Shown here: positions 52,366 to 59,882 of the stretch, piece after piece | How positions within the stretch are numbered: position 1 is the first letter of the stretch | Layout: every line of letters begins with the position of its first letter | NCBI RefSeq assembly: GCF_050219315.1 | Contig: NZ_CP116939.1 | Span: 2,356,001-2,420,000 of the forward strand | Direction: 5' to 3' | Origin: Megasphaera_A sueciensis | Lineage (GTDB): Bacteria; Bacillota; Negativicutes; Veillonellales; Megasphaeraceae | Length of the DNA stretch: 64,000 nt | The notes under the pieces: model-generated | Seen by the model: only the letters and a program-made list of their open reading frames with translations | Databases searched by the model: none | What the model was told of the DNA's origin: nothing | Translations under genes and position numbers: made by a program

Positions 52366-52377
52366 CAGGAGGAAGAT

Positions 52378-53544
52378 ATGTCTTTAGAAAGTACGATGGA
52401 AGAAAATTTAAAAAAACACAGCAATGCTGCGTACCGTATTAATTCAAAAATTGCTAATGATCCGGAATTATCCGGCGAAGAATATCATGCCTGTGCGACG
52501 TATGTAAAAGAATGCTGCGATTTGGGAATGAAGGTAGAAGAACATTTTAATGGACAAGCAACCGCATTTAAAGCAAGTATTAAACGCAGTATTCATCCGG
52601 TTATGAAAATTGCTCTTTTAGCCGAGTATGATGCATTGCCTGATATTGGACATGGGTGCGGACACTCTGCCAATGGAGCTATGAGTTTTTTGGCAGCAGC
52701 AGCATTTCATGACATGGAAGATATTCCAGTCGATATTGACCTTATCGGTACACCTGATGAAGAATTACGGGGTGGCAAGGTGGCCATGTGCAAACAAAAT
52801 ATATTTAAAGAATATGATTTGGCTATGATGGTTCATGTTTCCCCTAATGAGACAACCCCTAATTCCCGTTTCTTGGCATTGAGCGATTATCGTATCAAAT
52901 TTCATGGACAGACGGCGCATGCTGCGGCGCAGCCTTGGCAAGGACGTAATGCTTTGAATGGAGCAATGCTGGCTTTGCATGCAGTGGATATGCTGCGTCA
53001 GCATGTACGTCCGGAAACTCGGATTGGCTCATATATCGTTCATGGGGGGACGGCATCTAATATTGTTCCAGATTATTCTGAAGTGGAATGTTGTATTCGT
53101 CATACGCAGCGAAAATATCTTGATACTGTTATTGCTAAGGTTATGAATTGTTTTAAAGGAGCGGCTATTGCCACAGAAACGACCTATGAAGTGGCAGAAT
53201 GGGGATATGCATTTGATGATATGCTTTGGAATGAAACGGCAACGGAGGTAGTCCGGCAGGTTTTACGGGATATGCATATACCTTTTCAAGAAGAACGAGA
53301 TGGCGGAAGTTCTGATATTGGCAATGTAAGTCATCAGTGTCCGGCTGTTCATATAGAGCTTGCTATGGGTAATACTTTCTATCCGGGACATTCTCGGGAA
53401 ATTGCCGATATGGTAAAAAATAAGAATATAGAATCTACTATTTTACAAGGTGCCCATATCATGGTAAAAACAATATTGAGGATGGCATCGGATGAAGTCG
53501 TAAGAAATAGTATGAAAAAAGAATTTTCAGAAGCCGGCCAATAA
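52378..53544 (+). CDS. M20-family amidohydrolase (aminoacyl/aminobenzoyl conjugate hydrolase type)
   Basis: A 388-residue metallo-aminohydrolase. Metal-binding motifs are GHGCGHSANGAMSF, TPDEELRGGK and a late His in FYPGHSREIADM. The small dimerisation domain with FHGQTAHAAAQPWQGRNALNG and HGGTASNIVPDYSEVEC is typical of the M20D group that splits N-acyl or aminobenzoyl-glutamate conjugates. AGGAGG precedes the ATG. It ends the four-gene operon and a terminator follows. Confidence 0.9.
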   Translation: MSLESTMEENLKKHSNAAYRINSKIANDPELSGEEYHACATYVKECCDLGMKVEEHFNGQATAFKASIKRSIHPVMKIALLAEYDALPDIGHGCGHSANGAMSFLAAAAFHDMEDIPVDIDLIGTPDEELRGGKVAMCKQNIFKEYDLAMMVHVSPNETTPNSRFLALSDYRIKFHGQTAHAAAQPWQGRNALNGAMLALHAVDMLRQHVRPETRIGSYIVHGGTASNIVPDYSEVECCIRHTQRKYLDTVIAKVMNCFKGAAIATETTYEVAEWGYAFDDMLWNETATEVVRQVLRDMHIPFQEERDGGSSDIGNVSHQCPAVHIELAMGNTFYPGHSREIADMVKNKNIESTILQGAHIMVKTILRMASDEVVRNSMKKEFSEAGQ

Positions 53545-53550
53545 ACTATA

Positions 53551-53601
53551 AAACGGTTCTGCGTAGTCAGTATACAAACGACTAAACAGAACCGTTTTTT
53601 T
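53551..53601. terminator. Bidirectional terminator
   Basis: The stem AAACGGTTCTG/CAGAACCGTTT around a 26-base loop with a run of T lies between the M20 gene and the converging ArsC-like gene. Confidence 0.85.
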
Positions 53602-53953
53602 ATTGCTGCAATTTTTCCGCCCATTCCGATTCTTTAAAACCTACAAGTACCGTTGTATCATCGATAAGAAGCGGACGCTTGACCAGCATCCCATTTGTTG
53701 CCAGCAACGCATACTGCTCGCTTTCACTCATGGAGGAGATTTTTTCCTTTAACTGCAGCTTCCGGTAAGGGATACCACTGGTGTTGAAAAAACGTTTTAA
53801 AGGAAGACCGCTGCTCTTGTGCCATTTTTGCAATTCTTCTGCTGTAGGATTATTGATTTTGATATCACGAAAATCAAACCTGATGTTTCTTTCTTCCAGC
53901 CATTTTTTTGCTTTTTGGCAGGTTGTACATTTAGGATAACAAATAAATATCAT
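53600..53953 (-). CDS. ArsC/Spx-family protein
   Basis: A 117-residue thioredoxin-fold protein with CTTC redox motif near the N-terminus (YPKCTTCQKAKKWLEERN). RPLLIDDTTVLVGFKE at the C-terminus is the conserved Arg region. Members include YffB-type arsenate-reductase-like proteins and Spx/MgsR regulators; this one resembles the enzyme-like YffB group more, by eye. It lies 25 bases downstream of the HD-domain gene and shares its direction. Confidence 0.85.
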   Translation of the reverse strand: MIFICYPKCTTCQKAKKWLEERNIRFDFRDIKINNPTAEELQKWHKSSGLPLKRFFNTSGIPYRKLQLKEKISSMSESEQYALLATNGMLVKRPLLIDDTTVLVGFKESEWAEKLQQ

Positions 53954-53978
53954 AGTAATGCAGCCTCCTTAGAAAAAA

Positions 53979-54467
53979 TTAAATATTGTATATAGTTTTT
54001 AATAACAGCATTCCGTTTTTTGTTTTGAATAATCGGGCTGCTGCTGTTTTGATAGCAGAGGAAGTTAGATTATCTTCGTATGCATTTACGAGAAAATCAG
54101 CTTCTATAAGAATCTGATAATCAACACCATCCACTTGGTTATATGTGTGGTGATGCCCGATGAGAAAACATACTCGGGCTATGAATTGCGGCGAACAGGA
54201 GAATTCATCCAGTATTTGATGAGCGATAGCAGGACCTTCTATTTCCTGATAATTTCCAGCAGAACTGCCATATTTTTCTTCTGCAGCATGGATGCCGATA
54301 TCATGCAGGATAGCAGCCGCATCAAGTACTTCTTGCTGTGCGGCAGATATCTTTTCCAAGGTTCCTATGAGCGCGGCGAACTGATATACCTTGAGAAAGT
54401 GTTGAATACGCCGTGCATCACCGCTGTCAAATTCAATTGCTTTTTGTATTAGTTGAGAGATATGCAT
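53979..54467 (-). CDS. HD-domain phosphohydrolase
   Basis: A 162-residue HD protein. The metal motif is H (QHFLKVYQFA), HD in AAILHDIGIHAAEEKYG, then IGHHHTYNQVDG. It is likely a small nucleotide or phosphate ester hydrolase in the cytoplasm; substrate unknown. GGAGCTT lies before the ATG at 54467. First of a two-gene minus-strand unit with the ArsC-like protein. Confidence 0.85.
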   Translation of the reverse strand: MHISQLIQKAIEFDSGDARRIQHFLKVYQFAALIGTLEKISAAQQEVLDAAAILHDIGIHAAEEKYGSSAGNYQEIEGPAIAHQILDEFSCSPQFIARVCFLIGHHHTYNQVDGVDYQILIEADFLVNAYEDNLTSSAIKTAAARLFKTKNGMLLLKTIYNI

Positions 54468-54583
54468 TAATCAAGCTCCTTTATGGGATGTTTTTTATAT
54501 TATATAACTGTTGCAGTCTTATGACTAGTAAAAAACAAGATAAATGGCTCTCGTCATGGAGACTATTGGAATCGTTTATGCGG

Positions 54584-55056
54584 TTATAGCAAATCCCCAT
54601 ATTTCTTTACATAAAGCTTTTTTCTAAAAGTAACCAGAATCATATATCCTGCAATAATAATACTTAGCAAAATAAAGTAAAAAAACAGCAGCGCATGAAA
54701 TCCGATAGCATTGCCCCGTGGTGAAAGGTATTAGCGTCAATATGGCAATTCCCATAAAAGTGAGCAGAGTTACTTGCCAAGAAGCATGACTTTGGAAAAA
54801 AGGTATTTTTGGTGTTCGCAGTATATAAATCACTAACGGTTGGCTCCACATGGATTCAATAAACCAACCGGCTTGAAAAAGAAAAATAAAAAGCAGATGC
54901 TGGTTTTCACTAGACGAGTAATAAGGATCCGCCGCATACAGCCGGTAAATGATAAAATACATAAGGCTAAAGGTTGCAATATCCAAGATGGAGCTGACAA
55001 GATCTAAGTCTATTATAAAATGACGAATGGAAAGAGTATCTATCAGTAGTTTTCTG
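54584..55056 (-). pseudogene. mgtA: Magnesium-transporting P-type ATPase (MgtA) C-terminal remnant
   Basis: The frame reads HFIIDLDLVSSILDIATFSL, then FLFQAGWFIESMWSQPLVIY and ILRTPKIPFFQSHASWQV, the last transmembrane region of MgtA/MgtB ATPases (FQAGWFVEG.WSQTLV...RT.KIPF.QS.ASW). Near 54715 the frame breaks; the true end (GNAIGFHALLFFYFILL through RKKLYVKKYGDLL, stop at 54584) is in another frame. The front (phosphorylation and ATP domains) is absent. A relic only. Confidence 0.85.
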
Positions 55057-55212
55057 ACAATACATGTTTTTTTCGAGGGTGCGTCGTATTACTGTTTTAA
55101 AATCAAGCATTTGAAGGAAGTTTATATATTTGTTCGCAATTTAGAGGAGAATCGTGATATGATAATAATAACAATGTACGGCCGAATAAAATGAAGATGG
55201 GGTTGAGTTATT

Positions 55213-57120
55213 ATGAAAAATGAGGAAGAATTTTCAGCCGAATATCTAAAGTACCTGGAATTGTTGTCACAATCGTTCCCTACACAGCAGGCGACCTTTA
55301 CAGAAATTATAAATTTGCAGGCTATTGTCAATCTTCCTAAAGGAACAGAACATTTTATGAGTGATCTTCACGGAGAATATGAAGCTTTTTACCATATTCT
55401 GAATAATTGTTCCGGGGTAATTCGTGAAAAGGTTGAAACCATTTTTGCTAATTCTATGACATCTGAAGAACAGGATGATTTATTGACTTTAATTTATTAT
55501 CCTAAAGAAAAACTTGATTTATTGAACCGCAAGAATAAAGTAAATGATACGTGGCGCATACAAACGCTGCATCATTTACTGCGCCTGGCTAAATTATTGT
55601 CTTCAAAATATACCCGCTCTAAAGTACGTAAATCTATGCCTGAAGAATTCCGCTTCGTTATTGATGAATTGATACATGCACAGTCCGATGAAGATAATAA
55701 TCGCCATGTATACCATACAAAAATTCTTGACTCTATTATTGAAACGGGTAGTACGAGAGAATTTATATATGCCTTGGCTGCACTCATTAAACGATTGGCT
55801 GTGGATCATCTTCATATTATTGGGGATATTTATGATCGAGGCGGTCATGCCGATAAAATTATGGATAACCTGATGCAGCACCATTCGCTTGATATTCAAT
55901 GGGGAAATCATGATATTCTTTGGATGGGGGCTGCTGCTGGCAGTGATGCCTGTATTGCCAATGTATTACGAAATAATATTCGCTATAATAATCTGGAAAT
56001 ATTAGAAAGCGGATATGGTATCAGTCTGCGGCCTTTGGCGCTTTTTGCTAGAGATACGTATACGAGAGAAGATAATATCGATCCACTGGTAAAGGCAATC
56101 AATGTAATTTTATTTAAACTTGAAGGACAAACCATTATCCGTCATCCGGAGTATAATATGGATGACCGGCTTTTGTTCCATAAAATGAATCTCGAAGAAG
56201 GAACTATTAATATTGATAGAGAAACCTATCCATTGAAAAGTGTCGATTTTCCAACACGTAATTCGATAGATCCGTATACATTGTCACCGGAAGAACACCG
56301 AATTGTTATTGATTTGCGTACGGCCTTTTTGGAAAGTGAACGCTTGGCCCGACATATGAGTTTTCTTTATAGTCATGGATCCATGTATCGCTGTTTTAAC
56401 GGCAATCTTTTATTTCACGGAGGAATTCCCATTAATGAGGATGGAACATTTCATGAAATGTTTTATAATGGCAAATCATATAAAGGAAAGGCTTTTATGG
56501 ATTATGCGGATCGCGTAGCACGCAAGGCATATGAACAACGCGATCAGGATAGCCTGGACTATATGTGGTATCTTTGGTGCGGAGATAAATCTCCTGTTTC
56601 CGGACGTGTTGTTAAGACTTTTGAACGAACATATATTGAAGATAAAAGAACATGGGAAGAACCGCAGGATCCGTATTATACGTGGGAAAAGGATCCAGAT
56701 ACGTGTGTTCGGATCCTTCATGAATTTGGAATTGATTCTCCGCAAGGGCATATTATTAATGGACATACACCGGTAAAGGTAGTACAAGGAGAAAGTCCTA
56801 TCCGGGCAGGAGGAAAAGTGCTTTGTATCGATGGCGGTTTTTGCCGGGCCTATCAATCTTCTACGGGTATTGCCGGATATACGCTGATTTTCAATTCTCA
56901 CGGGCTGCGCATAAAAGCGCATTATCCGTTTAAAGATGTTCATCAAGTTCTTATGACCAATGCCGATATTGGTTCCGATTCAACACAGGTGGAAATGGAA
57001 CCGCAGCGCGTTATGATTGGTGATACAGATAATGGAAAAAAAATATTGACAATGGTTGAAGATTTGAAAGCTCTTCTCTGTGCCTATCGCAATGGGCTGA
57101 TTTTGGAACGAAAAGTATAA
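55213..57120 (+). CDS. fbp: Fructose-1,6-bisphosphatase, class III
   Basis: A 635-residue calcineurin-like metallophosphatase found in Firmicutes that dephosphorylates fructose 1,6-bisphosphate in gluconeogenesis. Metal-binding motifs are HFMSDLHGEYEAFYHIL, IIGDIYDRGGHADKIM and IQWGNHDILWMGAAAGS. Later INGHTPVKVVQGE and CIDGGFCRAYQ complete the site. A GGGGTTGAG site precedes the ATG. It is a single-gene unit ending at a bidirectional terminator. Confidence 0.95.
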   Translation: MKNEEEFSAEYLKYLELLSQSFPTQQATFTEIINLQAIVNLPKGTEHFMSDLHGEYEAFYHILNNCSGVIREKVETIFANSMTSEEQDDLLTLIYYPKEKLDLLNRKNKVNDTWRIQTLHHLLRLAKLLSSKYTRSKVRKSMPEEFRFVIDELIHAQSDEDNNRHVYHTKILDSIIETGSTREFIYALAALIKRLAVDHLHIIGDIYDRGGHADKIMDNLMQHHSLDIQWGNHDILWMGAAAGSDACIANVLRNNIRYNNLEILESGYGISLRPLALFARDTYTREDNIDPLVKAINVILFKLEGQTIIRHPEYNMDDRLLFHKMNLEEGTINIDRETYPLKSVDFPTRNSIDPYTLSPEEHRIVIDLRTAFLESERLARHMSFLYSHGSMYRCFNGNLLFHGGIPINEDGTFHEMFYNGKSYKGKAFMDYADRVARKAYEQRDQDSLDYMWYLWCGDKSPVSGRVVKTFERTYIEDKRTWEEPQDPYYTWEKDPDTCVRILHEFGIDSPQGHIINGHTPVKVVQGESPIRAGGKVLCIDGGFCRAYQSSTGIAGYTLIFNSHGLRIKAHYPFKDVHQVLMTNADIGSDSTQVEMEPQRVMIGDTDNGKKILTMVEDLKALLCAYRNGLILERKV

Positions 57121-57155
57121 AAATAAGTAATGTGTTATGGTATATAGAAAAAATA

Positions 57156-57198
57156 CAGGGCTGAGCGAAAAGAAGATCAAATATTTCGCTCAGCCCTG
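57156..57198. terminator. Bidirectional terminator between fbp and gdhA
   Basis: A perfect 15-bp stem CAGGGCTGAGCGAAA pairing with its complement around a 13-base loop, in the gap between converging genes. Confidence 0.85.
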
Positions 57199-57233
57199 TA
57201 ATGATGTAGTTTTTCCTTATATCAGCATCGATT

Positions 57234-58583
57234 TTAATAATTTCCTTGTGCAATCATAGCGTCGGCTACCTTGAGGAAGGCAGTAATGTTGGCACCAGCA
57301 ACAAGGTCACCTTCTACGCCATATTTTTTGGCGTTTGTTTTAGCTTGGTGATAAATACTTGTCATAATATTTTTAAGTTTTCGATCAACTGCTTCAAAAT
57401 CCCATTCCAACCGTGCAGAATTCTGACACATTTCTAATGCGGAAACAGCAACACCGCCGGCATTGGCGGCCTTTGCCTGGACAAAAAGGACGCCGTGTTC
57501 TTGGAAATATTGAATGGCTTCCAATGAAGAAGGCATGTTGGCTCCTTCGGCGACAGCAATTACTCCGTTTTTTACAAGTGCGGCAGCACTTGCAAGATCC
57601 AGTTCATTTTGTGTGGCACAAGGAAGTGCGATGTCGCATTTTATATTCCATTCGCTGAACGGATCTTCGTGATATTCTGCCTGAGGATGATGCGTTATAT
57701 ATTCTTGAATACGGGCCCGGTGAACTTCTTTGATATCTTTCACGAGAGCAAGGTCAATGCCGGAAGGGTCATAAATATACCCATTGGAATCGGAGCAGGT
57801 TACTACCTTGGCGCCTAATTCCTGCGCTTTTTGGATGGCATAAATGGCAACATTGCCGGAACCGGATATCGCGATGGTTTTGCCTTTTATATCGATGTTG
57901 TTGTCGTCAAGCATTTCTTTTACGAGGTAAAGAAGACCATACCCTGTAGCCTCTGTACGCACAAGGCTGCCGCCGTAGGTTAAGCCTTTGCCGGTAAGTA
58001 CACCGGCATCATTGGCATTGCGAAGCCGTTTGTATTGTCCGAAAAGATAACCGATTTCTCGTCCGCCTACACCGATATCTCCGGCAGGAACATCGGTATT
58101 AAGTCCGATATGGCGCTGCAATTCCGTCATAAAGCTTTGACAGAAGCGCATGACTTCTTTGTCTGATTTTCCTTTTGGATCAAAGTCAGAGCCACCTTTG
58201 CCGCCGCCGATGGGAAGACCCGTCAGCGCATTTTTAAAAATTTGTTCAAATGCTAAGAATTTTAGAATGCTAAGAGTTACAGTGGGATGAAAGCGCAAAC
58301 CGCCTTTATACGGACCGATGGCACTATTTGCCTGAACTCTATATCCACGATTGATATGGAGCTCTCCTTTATCATCTTCCCAAGGAACACGGAAGATAAC
58401 GATGCGTTCCGGTTCAACCAAACGTTCAAGAATGTTAGCGTTATAATACGTCGGGTCACTTTCCAAAACGGGTATAATTGATGTCAATACTTCGCGTACG
58501 GCATTGTGGAATTCTTTTTGTTCAGGGTCTCTTGCAACTACCATTTCTAACACGTTATTAACATATTTGTTCATATCGGCCAT
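57234..58583 (-). CDS. gdhA: Glutamate dehydrogenase
   Basis: A hexameric NAD(P)-dependent glutamate dehydrogenase of 449 residues linking ammonia and 2-oxoglutarate to glutamate. Conserved stretches are GGLRFHPTVTLSILKFLAFEQ, PIGGGKGGSDFDPKGKSDKE (catalytic Lys) and the dinucleotide motif ISGSGNVAIYAIQKA. The start is taken at 58583 (MADMNKYV) behind AAAGGAG, not the upstream frame to 58634. The NADP type is likely by length. Confidence 0.95.
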   Translation of the reverse strand: MADMNKYVNNVLEMVVARDPEQKEFHNAVREVLTSIIPVLESDPTYYNANILERLVEPERIVIFRVPWEDDKGELHINRGYRVQANSAIGPYKGGLRFHPTVTLSILKFLAFEQIFKNALTGLPIGGGKGGSDFDPKGKSDKEVMRFCQSFMTELQRHIGLNTDVPAGDIGVGGREIGYLFGQYKRLRNANDAGVLTGKGLTYGGSLVRTEATGYGLLYLVKEMLDDNNIDIKGKTIAISGSGNVAIYAIQKAQELGAKVVTCSDSNGYIYDPSGIDLALVKDIKEVHRARIQEYITHHPQAEYHEDPFSEWNIKCDIALPCATQNELDLASAAALVKNGVIAVAEGANMPSSLEAIQYFQEHGVLFVQAKAANAGGVAVSALEMCQNSARLEWDFEAVDRKLKNIMTSIYHQAKTNAKKYGVEGDLVAGANITAFLKVADAMIAQGNY

Positions 58584-58622
58584 GTGAATTCGCTCCTTTG
58601 GACTTATATCGATAATACAAGT

Positions 58623-58680
58623 TACAGTATACAATAAAATTAAAAATAATCAAAATAATTTTAATAAAAATACTGTATAC
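58623..58680 (-). promoter_or_regulatory. gdhA control region with repeated TACWGTATACAA
   Basis: TACAGTATACAA (from 58623) and TACTGTATACAA (from 58671) are near-identical repeats 48 bases apart. Read on the minus strand, a TTGATT-16-TATACT promoter lies between and over the inner copy. The repeats could be binding sites for a regulator of gdhA. Confidence 0.45.
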
Positions 58681-58810
58681 AAGATAAAATTGCATATATT
58701 ATTCTGTAAAAACATAATAAAAATAACTACAATGCAATTTTGGCGATGGAAGTATAGTGTGGTTACATTGGAAAATAGTTCTAGCAGGTCATTTTTTAGG
58801 GGGAATACAT

Positions 58811-59581
58811 ATGAGGATTGCATTGATAACAGGCGCATCTAGTGGATTAGGGCACGAATTTGTCATGCAAATAGATCAATTGCGAATAGTAGATGAAATT
58901 TGGGGAATTGCACGCAGCGAGGAAGCCTTAGATAGTTTAGAAAAACAAATACAAACGCCTTTTCGATCTATTATGCTGGACTTAACACAGCGATCATCCT
59001 TGGAAATTCTTCAGCATATATTTGATGAAGAACGGCCGGTAGTAGATATAGTTGTTAATGCTGCCGGCTTTGGCCGGATTGGCTTTGGGCAGGACATTCC
59101 GATTTTTGATAGCATGGCTATGATAGATTTAAATTGCAAGGCCGTTGTATGGATTACGGAAATGGTAATTCCGTATATGGCAAGTCAGGGGAGAATATTG
59201 GAAATTTGTTCGGCTTCGGCATTTCAACCGCTGCCGTATTTAAATGTCTATGCTGCAAGCAAAGCATTTCTTTATCATTATAGCTGTGCTCTTCACGAAG
59301 AATTGCGAAATCACGATATTATGGTTACGGCCGTCTGTCCTTATTGGATCAAGGATACGGAATTTATCAAAAAAGCAAAAAAAACGGAAAAGAAAACCTA
59401 TGTAACAAATTATCTATTTTCTTTGCAGGGTAAAACCGTTGTACGGCAGGCACTTAAAGATTCTTCTTTGGGGCGTATGACGTCTGTACCGGGTTTGATT
59501 AGTAAAGCAGGACTTATTTTATCGAAAATTATGACAGTACGCAGTAGTATGAAGTTGTGGGAATTTTTTCGCAAGCTGTGA
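58811..59581 (+). CDS. Short-chain dehydrogenase/reductase
   Basis: A 256-residue SDR oxidoreductase. The NAD(P) motif is ITGASSGLGHEF, the NxxG region VNAAGFGRIGFG, and catalytic YAASK with Ser in EICSASAFQ. The C-terminus (MKLWEFFRKL) is basic. ATG 58811 behind AGGGGG is the clear start; the in-frame upstream stretch to 58757 lacks a site. Substrate unknown. The promoter of RNA copy B begins three bases after its stop. Confidence 0.85.
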   Translation: MRIALITGASSGLGHEFVMQIDQLRIVDEIWGIARSEEALDSLEKQIQTPFRSIMLDLTQRSSLEILQHIFDEERPVVDIVVNAAGFGRIGFGQDIPIFDSMAMIDLNCKAVVWITEMVIPYMASQGRILEICSASAFQPLPYLNVYAASKAFLYHYSCALHEELRNHDIMVTAVCPYWIKDTEFIKKAKKTEKKTYVTNYLFSLQGKTVVRQALKDSSLGRMTSVPGLISKAGLILSKIMTVRSSMKLWEFFRKL

Positions 59582-59583
59582 AT

Positions 59584-59612
59584 TTGACAGGGTGTCTAGG
59601 GTGCTATATACT
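59584..59612 (+). promoter_or_regulatory. Promoter of structured RNA copy B
   Basis: TTGACA (59584-59589) and TATACT (59607-59612) with 17-base spacing, the same layout and -10 context as copy A. Confidence 0.85.
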
Positions 59613-59618
59613 AAAGCT

Positions 59619-59804
59619 GGTTTACTTGTGAAGTGAGGGGGAGCGCCCTGGCTTTGCTGCGGAAAATATATAGTGATGACCAATATGCGATGGGAGCCTG
59701 TATGACAGGTTGAGAGGATACTGTTAGTATCGACCGCTTACTCTTTCCGGAGGTGCGCATTTTGGCGTTTTTTTAGGGCGGGTAAGAGAACCGCTCTTTT
59801 TTTG
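59619..59804 (+). ncRNA. Structured RNA, copy B (unrecognised class)
   Basis: The homologue of copy A. GGTT (59619-59622) can pair with GACC (59678-59681) around GAGGGGGAGC (59635-59644), at the same spacing as in copy A. P1 is ATGCG 59685-59689 / CGCAT 59756-59760. P2 is 59695-59711 (7 bp) and P3 59717-59731 (6 bp); both stems differ from copy A by paired, compensating changes. ATGGG, GAGAG and GACCG joints are identical. P4 is weaker here. The terminator follows, and a gene with a ThiN domain starts about 80 bases later. Confidence 0.75.
59775..59804 (+). terminator. Terminator of structured RNA copy B
   Basis: The stem AGGGCGG/CCGCTCT with a 9-base loop is followed by seven T. Its 5' arm could alternatively pair with the conserved CCGCTT of the RNA (59734-59739), which would allow a terminator/antiterminator switch. 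Confidence 0.8.
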
Positions 59805-59882
59805 CTGCTATTTTGATTTTATGGAAAAGCGAATACAGGCAATTAAAATTATTTTGAAAGTATGATACAGGAGGGAATACCC

